Shown piece by piece: positions 1 through 8,886 of a stretch of 64,000 nt of DNA (position 1 is its first letter; each line of letters opens with the position of its first letter). The stretch spans positions 62,001 to 126,000 of the forward strand of contig NZ_APVL01000003.1 of the NCBI RefSeq assembly GCF_000565285.1, given 5' to 3'. Source of the DNA: Cytobacillus firmus DS1. Its GTDB lineage: Bacteria; Bacillota; Bacilli; Bacillales; Cytobacillaceae. The notes below the pieces were generated by a model. It ran no database searches. It worked only from the letters and a program-made list of their open reading frames with translations, and was not told where the DNA came from. Position numbers and translations under genes: made by a program.

Positions 1-158
1 ACCGCCCGTTCTCCACGCCGCTCCAGGGCACTTACATTATCGCCAATATTCTTTACCAATCCTAATACAACAGCTGTTGCAATGCCGAAAAGGATAAATA
101 CGATCAGCAGGGTGCCCCCGTATTTCCAGCCAATTTTAATATCTCTAAGCTTTTTCAT
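1..158 (-). CDS. Methyl-accepting chemotaxis protein, N-terminus only (partial)
   Basis: The reading frame opens at the ATG at 158 on the minus strand and runs off the left edge, so only about 52 residues are visible. They begin MKKLRDIKIGWKYGG, followed by one strongly hydrophobic segment (about residues 16-36) and then a polar stretch. A GAGGAGAGGG ribosome binding site lies just upstream. A short basic N-terminus plus one membrane helix is the usual start of a Bacillus transmembrane chemoreceptor; a sensor kinase is also possible because no signalling domain is visible. It is separated from the upstream operon by the terminator at 251-283. Confidence 0.55.
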   Translation of the reverse strand, partial: MKKLRDIKIGWKYGGTLLIVFILFGIATAVVLGLVKNIGDNVSALERRGERA

Positions 159-250
159 GATGCTGCCCTCTCCTCGTGATCAATATATGTACAAATTATT
201 TATCGGCAACTTGCAGGCTTTTTCCAGGTCTTTTCTCCTATTAACCAAAT

Positions 251-283
251 AAAAACCCGGCTGAATGTACCAGCCAGGTTTCT
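251..283 (-). terminator. Rho-independent terminator of the abg-type operon
   Basis: Read on the minus strand, AACCTGGCTG and CAGCCGGGTT pair (one mismatch) around a 7-nt loop and are followed by a T-run. It lies about 50 nt past the stop of the regulator gene. Confidence 0.8.
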
Positions 284-334
284 ATTTTTCAATCAAAGTT
301 TGATTAAATACAGTTATTATTAAGCACATCTTTA

Positions 335-1645
335 TTAAAACTTCAACTCATAAACCTTCCGCGGCCGCCCGCGCTGCCCGGGCTGTTCTTCACCCGTTAC
401 TTTGGCTAGCCCCAGCCGCTCGAGCTCCGCCATAATCCTTCTTGAGTTGCGTTCGGTGTTTTTCAGCCACCTTGAGACTTCCTGTGCCGTGACAATCTTT
501 TTTTGGTAGTGCCTCGAAAGGTACTCGATTTTGGATACGATTGCCGGGTTGATTTTGGCGCCCTTAAAGCGTTCTTCCCATTCCTCTCCCCAAATGCGCT
601 GCTGATAAGAAATTGCCTCTTCGCCGCTTTCGGAAAGGTGTTCTTTAATTTCCTTGTTTTCATCGACACTAATCACAGGAGAAGCTTTCTCGTCACGTGC
701 ATATTGGAGGGCTAGCCTTACATTCTGCTCTGCATCATAAGCTGTCAGCCCGTACCCCACACCGATTCTGACCTTCAGCTTGCTGTGGATTTTCGCTTCT
801 TCTATAAGAGAGTACATGGACGCTTCCTGAAAGTGTATATCCATCTCGCCCCGGGTTGTATAAATAAAGAATAGACCATCCCCGATTTGCACAAAGGAGC
901 CCTGGACTTTTTCGGCATAGTCAAGCATGACCTGTTTGATTTCCAGCTCATGCCGCTTCATTTCATAGGTAAAATGCTGCTCTTCGAGTGAGCTTGGAGA
1001 GTGAACGACTTCCATTCCCATAATCGCTATCTGGGAGCGTTTATACCAGTTGGATTGGCCTCTTTCCCTTAGATAGCGGAGTACAAGTTTTATGGCGACA
1101 GGTGACGGAACCACCCGATAGCATGGAATTCCCTGCTCCCTCAGCCGGTCATGCACCTCCTGGACACAAGTCAATGCAACCTCCGTCTTCCCTTCCTCAA
1201 AAAGCTTCTTATGAAAACGGATGATTTCCTCTGCCGGCTCGTATTCATTGTAGGAAAAAGTATGGATGTTTAAGTCCCCTAAAAAGTATGTATTCTTTAG
1301 TATATCAAGCTCCGATTCCTGAATGGTGTCCAGGCTTGCCTGCTGAAATCCACCTTCCCTGATATGTGCTTCAAGGAGTGTTCCCAGAAGGCTGGAGCCA
1401 TATAGAGGGGGATAATGGGCGTTTTCTTCTCCAATCAGCCCTTTTGAACGCGCGTAATAATAAGGAGCCTGTCCGGAGAAAAACCATAAATCGATTTCCG
1501 TTTTATGTTCCCTGATAATCTTTTCCGTTTCTTTTGTTTCCTTATAAATGTATGGAATCATCTCAAGCTCGCTGTATTCACGCGACAAGGCAAGAATGTG
1601 TCCAACGGAGTCTCCCGGCCCCACTACCCCAACGCGAATCTTCAT
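335..1645 (-). CDS. Predicted transcriptional regulator: receptor-like N-domain, cyclase-like fold, winged helix
   Basis: A 436-residue cytoplasmic protein with no signal peptide. The first 200 residues (starting MKIRVGVVGPGDSVGHIL) resemble a PrpR-N or periplasmic-binding-like sensory fold. Residues about 205-330 look like a degenerate GGDEF/cyclase fold, with VRIGVGYGLTAYDAEQNVRLAL near residue 295 recalling the region after the GGDEF turn. The last 60 residues form a winged helix and end in a basic GQRGRPRKVYEL tail that looks like an AT-hook. It is the last gene of the amidohydrolase operon, 21 nt after the hydrolase, so it probably controls that operon. I do not recognise a named homologue; the ligand is unknown. 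The start is supported by GGTGGGAAAGA before the ATG. Confidence 0.6.
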   Translation of the reverse strand: MKIRVGVVGPGDSVGHILALSREYSELEMIPYIYKETKETEKIIREHKTEIDLWFFSGQAPYYYARSKGLIGEENAHYPPLYGSSLLGTLLEAHIREGGFQQASLDTIQESELDILKNTYFLGDLNIHTFSYNEYEPAEEIIRFHKKLFEEGKTEVALTCVQEVHDRLREQGIPCYRVVPSPVAIKLVLRYLRERGQSNWYKRSQIAIMGMEVVHSPSSLEEQHFTYEMKRHELEIKQVMLDYAEKVQGSFVQIGDGLFFIYTTRGEMDIHFQEASMYSLIEEAKIHSKLKVRIGVGYGLTAYDAEQNVRLALQYARDEKASPVISVDENKEIKEHLSESGEEAISYQQRIWGEEWEERFKGAKINPAIVSKIEYLSRHYQKKIVTAQEVSRWLKNTERNSRRIMAELERLGLAKVTGEEQPGQRGRPRKVYELKF

Positions 1646-1666
1646 TCTTTCCCACCTGCTTCTTCT

Positions 1667-2905
1667 TTATATGCTTGTTTCATTTTTTAAATAGTGAGCG
1701 ATAATCTCTGTTCCCATTTCCAGGTCTTCAATAGAGGCAAACTCCTCAGGATGGTGGCTGAGCCCATTTTTGCAGGGAATGAATAAAAGCCCTGAAGGCC
1801 ATTTGGCCGCCATATTCATGACATCATGGCCAGCACCGCTTTCAAGCACCAACGCTTTGTATCCTAACGCTTCTCCTGATTGCTGCAGTTTCCCCATCAC
1901 TGTCTCATCCAGCAGAATGGATGGATTATGAACAAGCGTTTTTACTTCTATTTTAACACCAAAATCCTCAGAAAGCTGATGACATTTTTCACGGATAAGC
2001 TTCTCCATTTCTTTTTTCAGTGAATCGTCCACACTGCGGATATCGACTCCAAGCTCAGCCGTTCCGGGAATCACATTCATGGCGTTCGGCTTTAGTTCAA
2101 AAGTGCTTGCTGTTGCCACAATCGGCACCGCATTGGAATCCGATAAAGCAAGAGCTGTCTCTGATATGAATGGAACGAGAGGTGCAGCCGCAACAAAGGC
2201 ATCCTTTCGTTTGCCCATTGGGGTTGTTCCTGTGTGCCCCATTTGTCCATTGATGATTACCTTTAAGCGGATTGGACAGGCAACTGCCGTCACTGCTCCA
2301 AAGTCTGCACCGGCCTCTTCCACTCTGGTTCCCTGCTCAATGTGAAGCTCGATAAAACTTTTTATAGCTGACTCCGGCCGTTCAGCTTCTTCAATTGCAT
2401 CCCATGACAGTCCCATGTCCTCGATTGCCTGGCGGATGGTGATGCCATCCTCATCCGTTACACCTTCCACTTCATTCTTATTAAGAAGGCCGCTCATTGC
2501 CTTGCTGCCAATGGTTGATACGCCAAAACGGGATGATTCTTCAGAAGCAAAACAAATGATTTCTATTGGTGAAGCAGGCTGGAACCCTTCTTCCTTCAAA
2601 ACTTTCACGGCAGCCAGACCACAAAGGACGCCCGCCACTCCATCATAGCCTCCTCCGCCTTTCACCGTGTCTACATGAGAACCTACAGCAACAGCAGGTG
2701 AGGAATCTACAGCTTCCCAGCGGGCAATCGCATTCCCCGCCTCATCTCTTCGAACCTTCAAACCGATATCCTCAGCAATGGAAACAAATACATCAATGGC
2801 CCGCCATTCTGCTTCCGTGTAGCCTAACCGGCAGAACCCTTCCGCCTGAACCATGCTGTCTGTTAAATTTAACGCTTTCAGATGCTTATCCAGCCATTCT
2901 TTCAT
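1667..2905 (-). CDS. M20-family Zn-dependent hydrolase (allantoate amidohydrolase / N-carbamoyl-L-amino acid hydrolase type)
   Basis: A cytoplasmic, about 412-residue binuclear metallohydrolase of the AllC/HyuC branch of M20. Visible family signatures are the metal-binding GSHVDTVKGGGGYDG (His and Asp), the EESSRFG motif with the general-base Glu, the substrate/dimer motif ELHIEQGTR and a late SGAGHDVMNMA with another metal His. The family hydrolyses N-carbamoyl amino acids, allantoate or ureidoglycine-type substrates; the exact substrate cannot be read from sequence. I place the start at the ATG at 2905, 8-9 nt after GGGAGGAG; an in-frame GTG at 2914 sits on the ribosome binding site. A hairpin separates it from the upstream gene, so it may be expressed at a lower level than the rest of the operon. 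Confidence 0.8.
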   Translation of the reverse strand: MKEWLDKHLKALNLTDSMVQAEGFCRLGYTEAEWRAIDVFVSIAEDIGLKVRRDEAGNAIARWEAVDSSPAVAVGSHVDTVKGGGGYDGVAGVLCGLAAVKVLKEEGFQPASPIEIICFASEESSRFGVSTIGSKAMSGLLNKNEVEGVTDEDGITIRQAIEDMGLSWDAIEEAERPESAIKSFIELHIEQGTRVEEAGADFGAVTAVACPIRLKVIINGQMGHTGTTPMGKRKDAFVAAAPLVPFISETALALSDSNAVPIVATASTFELKPNAMNVIPGTAELGVDIRSVDDSLKKEMEKLIREKCHQLSEDFGVKIEVKTLVHNPSILLDETVMGKLQQSGEALGYKALVLESGAGHDVMNMAAKWPSGLLFIPCKNGLSHHPEEFASIEDLEMGTEIIAHYLKNETSI

Positions 2906-2930
2906 TTTCAGCACTCCTCCCTAATCTAAA

Positions 2931-2954
2931 ATGAGGCAGATTGCTCTGCCTCAT
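2931..2954 (-). terminator. Intra-operon hairpin / terminator between amidohydrolase genes
   Basis: A perfect 10-bp stem (ATGAGGCAGA / TCTGCCTCAT) with a 4-nt loop, followed on the minus strand by TTTTA. It lies just after the AbgA-like gene and could end or attenuate transcription into the downstream hydrolase and regulator. Confidence 0.65.
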
Positions 2955-2961
2955 CCATTCC

Positions 2962-4236
2962 TTAATTTAATTTTTTTATAGCTTCAAACAGCAGCTGGAC
3001 GGCATTCATCATCGTATCTTCATTAATATCAAACTTCTCGTTATGATGGCCTGCCGCCAGTTCTGTGCCGAAAATACAGTATGTCGCCTGTCCCCCATTT
3101 TGCTGAATACGCTCCATGAAGAAGGTTGCGTCCTCAGAGCCTGCAGGTGAATTGTCTTCAAGAAGGCTTTCTTTTATATAGGAAGCTTCTTGTGCACAGG
3201 CATGCAGGACGGAAGCCAGCTCTTTTGAGCCTTGAGCATTAATGGCCTCGCCCACAGTCTGAATCTCGTATTCCACTCCATACATTTGGGCTGATCCTGC
3301 GATAACAGCTTCGGCCTGTGCTTTGACAAATTCGTTAATTTTTGTCGTTTCCCCGCGTGTTTCAATTTTCAGCACCGCTTTATCTGCAATAATATTGCGG
3401 CCAGAGCCTGCATGCAATTCACCAACATTGATGCGGGTTGCCCCTTCAGAGTGACGCGGAATAGCGTAAATATTCAGAGCGGCAGAAGCAGCGGCCAGCA
3501 GGGCGTTTTTCCCCTCTTCCGGATTTCCGCCTGCATGGGATGAAACTCCTTTAAACGTTACATCAAGCTTTGAAGTCGCGAGGAATCCATTTTTTGATGC
3601 CACAAAATGTCCATCTGGAACTCCTGTGCCGACATGTGAGGCAATTAAATAATCCACATCATCAACAACTCCTGCTTCGGCCATTGAACGAGCCCCGCGG
3701 GTGCCTTCTTCGGCAGGCTGAAAAATCAACTTGATTTTCCCCTTAAGGCTGTCTTTATTTTCCGCAATCAATGTTGCCAGGCCAAGCCCAATCGTTGTAT
3801 GGGCATCATGTCCGCAGGCATGCATCGTGTTTGGAACTGCAGACCTGAATCCTTCTCTTTGCGGAAAATGGCTGTCTGCCTCTGATTCATGGATCGGCAA
3901 TGCATCCATATCCACACGAAAGGCGATGGTCGGCCCTTCCTTTTGCGTATCCATTGTCGCGACAATGCCTGTATAGCCGTCTATGAAGGGTTCAATATAA
4001 TCATTTTTCGCGCCATTTTCGAGAGCCCATTGATAATGTGCGGCTGTTTCCTCCTGATTAGGCTTACCCATAAAATAATCAGCGGCCATTACCTCCCTGC
4101 CCATTTCCAGCCTGAAGCCTAGTTCATCCAGGATCGATGCGACAATGGAGGCTGTCCGCATTTCCAGGAAGCCTCCCTCTGGATAACGGTGAAAATCACG
4201 GCGCCACTCTTTTAATTGAATTTCAAGATTACTCAC
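2962..4236 (-). CDS. M20 amidohydrolase, AbgA-like (aminobenzoyl-glutamate utilisation protein A type)
   Basis: A 424-residue cytoplasmic metallopeptidase of the M20D amidohydrolase branch. It shows the metal-binding MHACGHDAHTTIGLG (Cys, His, Asp), FQPAEEGTRGARSM with catalytic Glu-Glu, ASHVGTGVPDG, the dimerisation-lid GVSSHAGGNPEEGKNALLAA and a late AAGHHNEKFD metal ligand. An insertion at about residues 50-80 between the N-terminal helix and the core is typical of AbgA rather than plain M20D aminoacylases. In E. coli AbgA pairs with AbgB to cleave p-aminobenzoyl-glutamate; here it lies directly downstream of the AbgT-like transporter (20-nt gap). The start codon is GTG. It is a paralogue of the gene at 7505-8800. 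Confidence 0.85.
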   Translation of the reverse strand: MSNLEIQLKEWRRDFHRYPEGGFLEMRTASIVASILDELGFRLEMGREVMAADYFMGKPNQEETAAHYQWALENGAKNDYIEPFIDGYTGIVATMDTQKEGPTIAFRVDMDALPIHESEADSHFPQREGFRSAVPNTMHACGHDAHTTIGLGLATLIAENKDSLKGKIKLIFQPAEEGTRGARSMAEAGVVDDVDYLIASHVGTGVPDGHFVASKNGFLATSKLDVTFKGVSSHAGGNPEEGKNALLAAASAALNIYAIPRHSEGATRINVGELHAGSGRNIIADKAVLKIETRGETTKINEFVKAQAEAVIAGSAQMYGVEYEIQTVGEAINAQGSKELASVLHACAQEASYIKESLLEDNSPAGSEDATFFMERIQQNGGQATYCIFGTELAAGHHNEKFDINEDTMMNAVQLLFEAIKKLN

Positions 4237-4256
4237 TTTTTAACCACATCCTATTC

Positions 4257-5804
4257 TTATAGATAAGGACCGATTCCCGGACCAAACGGGATTCCAAAGA
4301 AGACGAACACTAAAAGCATAATGATCCACGTGATCAGGAACGTAATTGAGTACGGAAGCATTAATGAAATGAATGTTCCAATTCCCGCTTTTTTGTCATA
4401 CTTCTGCATAAACGACAGGGCGATAACCATATATGGCATCATCGGTGTCACAATATTCGTAGATGAATCTGCTACACGGTAAGCCACTTGCGTAAATGCA
4501 GGGTGATAGCCAAGCTGCATAAACATTGGAACGAAGACTGGTGCTTCAAGCGCCCACTTCGCTGAACCCGAAGTGATCAGGAAGTTCAGGGAAGCTGTAA
4601 AAATGATATAGCCGATAATCAGGCCAATTCCGGTAAACTCCACATCCTTCAGGAACTCTGCTCCATTAACCGCTACCCATGTGGCGATATTAGACCAGCT
4701 GAAGTATGCGATAAATTGGGCGATTGCGAAGATTAAGACAATATAGGATGCTAAATCCTTCATAGCCTCTGCCATGAAATTAGCCACATCTTTACTGCTC
4801 TTAATGTTGCCTACTGTTACTCCATATACAGTACCGATAATAATGAAGAAGAAGAGAATGATTGGAATAATGCCATCCAGGAATGGAGATGGAACAAGTC
4901 CGCCATCTTCATTGGTTAACGGGCTATTTGGTATAAGGATCGCTCCCGCAATAAGGGCAATATAGGCGAACCCGGCAATGGCTGCATTTCGCAAAGCCTT
5001 CCCTGCATTAGGCGGATCTTCCTTGATCGCTTCTTTAACCTCTTCGCCTTTGTATTCTCCAAGACGCGGTTCAATGAACTTAGTCGTTACAAGTCCACCG
5101 ACAATGGTTAAAACAAATACGGAAACAATATTAAAATACCAGTTATCAATTGGTGTAACGACCATGTTTTCATCAATAATCTTTGCAGCTTCTGTTGAAA
5201 TCCCTGCCAAAAGTGCGTCTGTTCCTGCAATCAGCAGGTTTGCAGTAAAACCGGCACCGGCTGATGCATACCCTGCAGCCAAACCGGCAATCGGGTTACG
5301 GCCGATTTTGTAGAAGACCATTGCGGCAAGCGGCGGCACCAGTACCATAGCAGCATCTGATGCGATATTCCCCATGATCCCGACAAATACAACGGTGTAC
5401 GTAATTAATGCAGGAGGTGATTTTAAAATTGTTTTCTTAATGGCATAATCCAGCATGCCGACTTTCTCGGCAAGACCGATACCGAGCATCATGGACAGAA
5501 CCAGTCCAAGCGGCGCAAATCCAGTGAAGTTATCAAGCATGGATGTCAGAATAAAATTCAGGCCTTCTCCAGATGCCAGGTTCTTAACTTCCAGTTCCTC
5601 TCCAGACCCCGGATGGACAACAGTAGCACCAAAGGCGCTAAATATTGCAGAAACAATAATAACTAACACTGCGAGCCCGGCAAATAATATAAATGGATCC
5701 GGGAGCTTGTTGCCGACCTTCTCGACTCCGTTGAGGAATCTCTGGGCAATCCCTGGTTTCTTATTTTCTGTTACCACTTTCTTTCCTTGTTTTTCTGTTT
5801 TCAT
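4257..5804 (-). CDS. AbgT-family transporter (p-aminobenzoyl-glutamate or related anion carrier)
   Basis: A 515-residue inner-membrane protein with about 11-13 hydrophobic segments. It matches the AbgT/MtrF family in length and in conserved stretches such as GNKLPDPFILF near the N-terminus, APLGLVLSMMLGIGLAEKVG, GNIASDAAMVLVPPLAA, AGYASAGAGFTANLLIAGTDALL and RVADSSTNIVTPMMPY. The family moves p-aminobenzoyl-glutamate into cells, and some members export sulfonamides. I start it at the ATG at 5804 because AGCGAGGGGAG lies 3 nt upstream; the frame stays open to 5888 but without a ribosome site. It sits between AbgB-like and AbgA-like hydrolases, which supports substrate uptake followed by hydrolysis. 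Confidence 0.87.
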   Translation of the reverse strand: MKTEKQGKKVVTENKKPGIAQRFLNGVEKVGNKLPDPFILFAGLAVLVIIVSAIFSAFGATVVHPGSGEELEVKNLASGEGLNFILTSMLDNFTGFAPLGLVLSMMLGIGLAEKVGMLDYAIKKTILKSPPALITYTVVFVGIMGNIASDAAMVLVPPLAAMVFYKIGRNPIAGLAAGYASAGAGFTANLLIAGTDALLAGISTEAAKIIDENMVVTPIDNWYFNIVSVFVLTIVGGLVTTKFIEPRLGEYKGEEVKEAIKEDPPNAGKALRNAAIAGFAYIALIAGAILIPNSPLTNEDGGLVPSPFLDGIIPIILFFFIIIGTVYGVTVGNIKSSKDVANFMAEAMKDLASYIVLIFAIAQFIAYFSWSNIATWVAVNGAEFLKDVEFTGIGLIIGYIIFTASLNFLITSGSAKWALEAPVFVPMFMQLGYHPAFTQVAYRVADSSTNIVTPMMPYMVIALSFMQKYDKKAGIGTFISLMLPYSITFLITWIIMLLVFVFFGIPFGPGIGPYL

Positions 5805-5959
5805 ATACTCCCCTCGCTTTTCTGTTTTTGGTTTTTGTTCCTTATGAATGAATCCGCGTTGATTTTCAATGCGGATGCTTGCTATCACTTTGTGGTAAAC
5901 TTGCAGGATTTAGATTCACCCCTCGGGTTCGGGAATCTTTTGTTTGAAGGGAATCCAGG

Positions 5960-6060
5960 CAATCCCGGTTCGGACTTTAAACCCTGCATTTCGGCTTTCT
6001 CTGTCCGAAGGTGCTCCAGCTCAGACTCAATCGCTCGGATTTCTGCCTCTCCCGTCAAAA
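5960..6060. repeat. Copy of the ~52-bp hairpin repeat family
   Basis: The gap between the AbgB-like and AbgT-like genes holds at least one full unit, TCTCTGTCCGAAG...CTCAGACTCAA...TTTCTGC, and the right arm (GTTCGGAC at 5968) of a preceding unit 51 bp away. It matches the array at 26571-26800 in sequence, order and period. It lies inside an operon, so it would be transcribed. Confidence 0.65.
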
Positions 6061-6067
6061 TAGGAGC

Positions 6068-7489
6068 CTACTTTAAAGTAGATGGCTTAACCTCTGCAGG
6101 AATTGGACATGTGTATGGGTTAGCTTCCTTAAACTCTTTGAATTCCTGTTTAACAGCTTCCAATTCTTCCTGGTCGGTCAGCAGTTTTACAGCGGTTAAC
6201 GCCATGGCTTCTGCTGCCCGGAGCATGCCTTTGTGGGCATAGCTGCTGATGCCTTGAGTGGTCATCTGCCAGGTATGCAGCGGTGTCCCCAGTGCTGATG
6301 TGGATGCTGTCAGCTGCGCGGTTGGAACGACCCAGCTAACATCTGAGACATCCGTAGAGCCGGCAAGGACTTCTTTGGAAGGTTCATAGGCTGAGATGGT
6401 TTCAGCCAGGTATTTCCCTTCAAACTCACTGCCGTCCCCTACATAGCCAAACCCTCTTAAAATAGCTAAATAGCTTTCTTTTTCACCATCTGATAGGGTT
6501 GTCCAAAGCTTTTCTGCGAATGCCTTTTCTTCTTCATCCGGCTTTTCGATGCCGGCTTCCTGAAGGCTTTGATAAAGAATTTTTTCAAGGCTGCGGTTTG
6601 GAATATAATTGGAACAGGCCTTGTCAAACTCAATGGTAAGCTCTGTTTCCGTCATCAGGGCCGCGCCCTCCGCAATTTTGCAAACCCGTTTGTAGATTTC
6701 ATCCACCTGCTGAACCTTTGGCGCCCGGATCAGATACAGTACTTCAGCGTCTGCCTGTACGACATTTGGCGAGATGCCCCCTGTGTTGGTGATGGCATAA
6801 TGCATTCTGGCTTCCGGCACGACATGCTCGCGTAGGTAATTCACACCCACGTTCATCAGCTCAACCGCATCGAGGGCACTTCGTCCAAGATGAGGTGAGT
6901 TCGCCGCATGTGAGGATAAGCCTTTAAATCGAAAATAAACCTGATAGTTTGCGAGACTCGATAGGCTCATGATGCTGTTTGCCGGAGATGGATGCCATGT
7001 TAAGGCTGCGTCCACCCCTTCAAATACTCCTTCGCGGACCATGAAGGTTTTTCCGGAGCCGCCCTCTTCGCCAGGACAACCAAAAAACTTAACAGTCCCA
7101 GGCAGATTATTTTCTTCTAAATATTTTTTTGCAGCACAGGCTGCCGCAAAGGCGCCGGTCCCCAGCAGGTTATGGCCGCAGCCATGACCGACATTCAGCC
7201 CGGTTGGCTCATACGAAGTTTTATTTGGGACCTGCCCCAATCCAGACAGGGCATCAAATTCACCAAGAAAGCCAATAACAGGAGAACCGCTTCCATAGGT
7301 GGCTACAAACGCGGTTTCAATGTTGCCGGATTTGCGTTCCACCTGAAAACCTGCTTTTTCGCATTCAGATGCCAGGAATTCTGCTGATGCATACTCTTCA
7401 AATCTAGTTTCAGGATGGTGATAGATATACTCGCTGATTTTTTCAAATGTCTCTTTGTTTTCTGCCAAAAAGGCTTTCGCAAAGTTCAT
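6068..7489 (-). CDS. M20 amidohydrolase, AbgB-like (aminobenzoyl-glutamate utilisation protein B type)
   Basis: A 473-residue cytoplasmic metallohydrolase. Family marks are the N-terminal IYHHPETRFEEYASAEFL, GFLGEFDALSGL, the metal-binding GHGCGHNLLGTG, FGCPGEEGGSGKTFMV with the catalytic Glu pair, LTWHPSPANSI, and SSHAANSPHLGRSALDAVEL. A late STDVSDVSWVVP and THTWQMTTQG-type region with LHTWQMTTQGISSYAHKG is typical of AbgB, which is longer than AbgA. In E. coli AbgA and AbgB act together on p-aminobenzoyl-glutamate. It follows the upstream AbgA-like gene by 15 nt, with GGAGGAAATC before its ATG, indicating co-transcription. Confidence 0.87.
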   Translation of the reverse strand: MNFAKAFLAENKETFEKISEYIYHHPETRFEEYASAEFLASECEKAGFQVERKSGNIETAFVATYGSGSPVIGFLGEFDALSGLGQVPNKTSYEPTGLNVGHGCGHNLLGTGAFAAACAAKKYLEENNLPGTVKFFGCPGEEGGSGKTFMVREGVFEGVDAALTWHPSPANSIMSLSSLANYQVYFRFKGLSSHAANSPHLGRSALDAVELMNVGVNYLREHVVPEARMHYAITNTGGISPNVVQADAEVLYLIRAPKVQQVDEIYKRVCKIAEGAALMTETELTIEFDKACSNYIPNRSLEKILYQSLQEAGIEKPDEEEKAFAEKLWTTLSDGEKESYLAILRGFGYVGDGSEFEGKYLAETISAYEPSKEVLAGSTDVSDVSWVVPTAQLTASTSALGTPLHTWQMTTQGISSYAHKGMLRAAEAMALTAVKLLTDQEELEAVKQEFKEFKEANPYTCPIPAEVKPSTLK

Positions 7490-7504
7490 GATTTCCTCCT
7501 TATT

Positions 7505-8800
7505 TTAAATGGCCGAACCGCCATTTATGATATGAATATAAGCGTCGACCGCAACCAGTAAAGCATCTTCGTCAAAATCGAATTGAGGATGGTGGTGAGG
7601 ATAATCAAGCTTCGTCCCGAACAGCATAAACGTTGCTTTGCCGCCATGCTTCCGGACCCGGTTCATCATAAAGCTGACATCTTCCGATCCGGAGACAGGG
7701 ACAGAAGGCAGCACTTCTTTCACAAGCTCACTTGATGCACACCATTCGGTAATTTTCGGAATCAGCTCTTCGTCACAGACAACCACTTCCGTAACTCCGA
7801 CTGCTTCAAGTGTGCAGGACACATCGTGCATATCTGCTGCCGCATGAAGAATCCGGGTCGCTTTTTCAGCCATATATTGAGCAATTTCCGGTGTCTCACC
7901 CCGCACTTCTATTTCCATATAACTGTCTCCCGGGATGATGTTCCGGCCGCTGCCTGCAGCCAGCTTCCCAACATTCACCCTGGTGACGCCATCATGATGG
8001 CGTGGAATGCCATAGAGGTTGTTAGCAGCCGTTGTCGCCGCCAATAAAGCATTTTTCCCGAGCTCCGGATTAATGCCGGCATGTGAGGAAACACCTTTAA
8101 AATAAGCATTGTACTTAGTTGAAGCCAGGAATCCCGGCGTAGTGGCTGCAATTGTTCCAACGGGCAGGGACTTAATGCCAATGTGCCCTGAATAAAAATA
8201 ATCCACATCATCAAGCCAGCCTTTATCAGTCATGGCCCGAGCACCTCGTCCACCTTCTTCAGCCGGCTGAAACAAAAAGGTAAAACGGCCCTTAAGTTGA
8301 TCACTTTGTGTAGAGATATACTGAGCTACCCCCAGGCCGATTGCAGTATGTCCGTCATGTCCACATGAATGCATCACATTCTCTTCTTTTGAAACAAATT
8401 CGTATTGAGCTGGACGATGGGCGGGATCTGCAGATTCGTTGATCGGCAGGGCGTCAATATCAAAGCGGAAACCAACATGGTCTCCTTTTCTGCCAGTATC
8501 CCAGACTGCCACAAGTCCGGTATTCCCGCCGCGCATTTGATCGAGCCAGGACTCTTCAACACCCCAATCCCTCGCCTTCTTCTCTTGAGCTTCAAGATCA
8601 GCTTGTGCAGGAAGCCCCATACGGGAATTCTCGTCAAGCGCGTCTTTCCCTAAATAAAGCTTGAAACCCATCTTTTCCAGTTCTTTTCCGATTCTGTATG
8701 TAGTGATGTACTCCATGAACCCCAATTCAGGCAGAGCATGCAAAGTGCGCCGCCATTTGATCAGCTGGGGAGTTATTTCTTTTAAAAAGCTGCTGTCCAT
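7505..8800 (-). CDS. M20 amidohydrolase, second AbgA-like paralogue
   Basis: About 431 residues, same architecture as the gene at 2962-4236 (for example MHSCGHDGHTAIGLG, FQPAEEGGRGARAM, GVSSHAGINPELGKNALLAA, and a late DYPHHHPQFD ligand), including the AbgA-type insertion near residues 50-85. It is the first gene of the operon. Tandem ATGs lie at 8803 and 8800; the second has the better 6-nt spacing from AAGGGGG, so I use it. Two AbgA-like genes in one operon suggest either different substrate ranges or alternative partners for the single AbgB-like protein; which is unknown. Confidence 0.85.
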   Translation of the reverse strand: MDSSFLKEITPQLIKWRRTLHALPELGFMEYITTYRIGKELEKMGFKLYLGKDALDENSRMGLPAQADLEAQEKKARDWGVEESWLDQMRGGNTGLVAVWDTGRKGDHVGFRFDIDALPINESADPAHRPAQYEFVSKEENVMHSCGHDGHTAIGLGVAQYISTQSDQLKGRFTFLFQPAEEGGRGARAMTDKGWLDDVDYFYSGHIGIKSLPVGTIAATTPGFLASTKYNAYFKGVSSHAGINPELGKNALLAATTAANNLYGIPRHHDGVTRVNVGKLAAGSGRNIIPGDSYMEIEVRGETPEIAQYMAEKATRILHAAADMHDVSCTLEAVGVTEVVVCDEELIPKITEWCASSELVKEVLPSVPVSGSEDVSFMMNRVRKHGGKATFMLFGTKLDYPHHHPQFDFDEDALLVAVDAYIHIINGGSAI

Positions 8801-8858
8801 CATGATCCCCCTTGTTGAAAATTATTTCGGACATTTTCCGTTTCATTACCTTAAATGT

Positions 8859-8886
8859 ATTATACACATGTTATTAGAAAATTCAA
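8859..8886 (-). promoter_or_regulatory. Likely sigma-A promoter of the abg-type operon
   Basis: On the minus strand TTGAAT, a 16-nt spacer and a perfect TATAAT lie about 60 nt upstream of the first gene. The rest of the 8801-9111 gap is AT-rich and otherwise shows only the ribosome site of the plus-strand lipoprotein gene (GGGAGGACATTTAACT before 9112). Confidence 0.5.
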
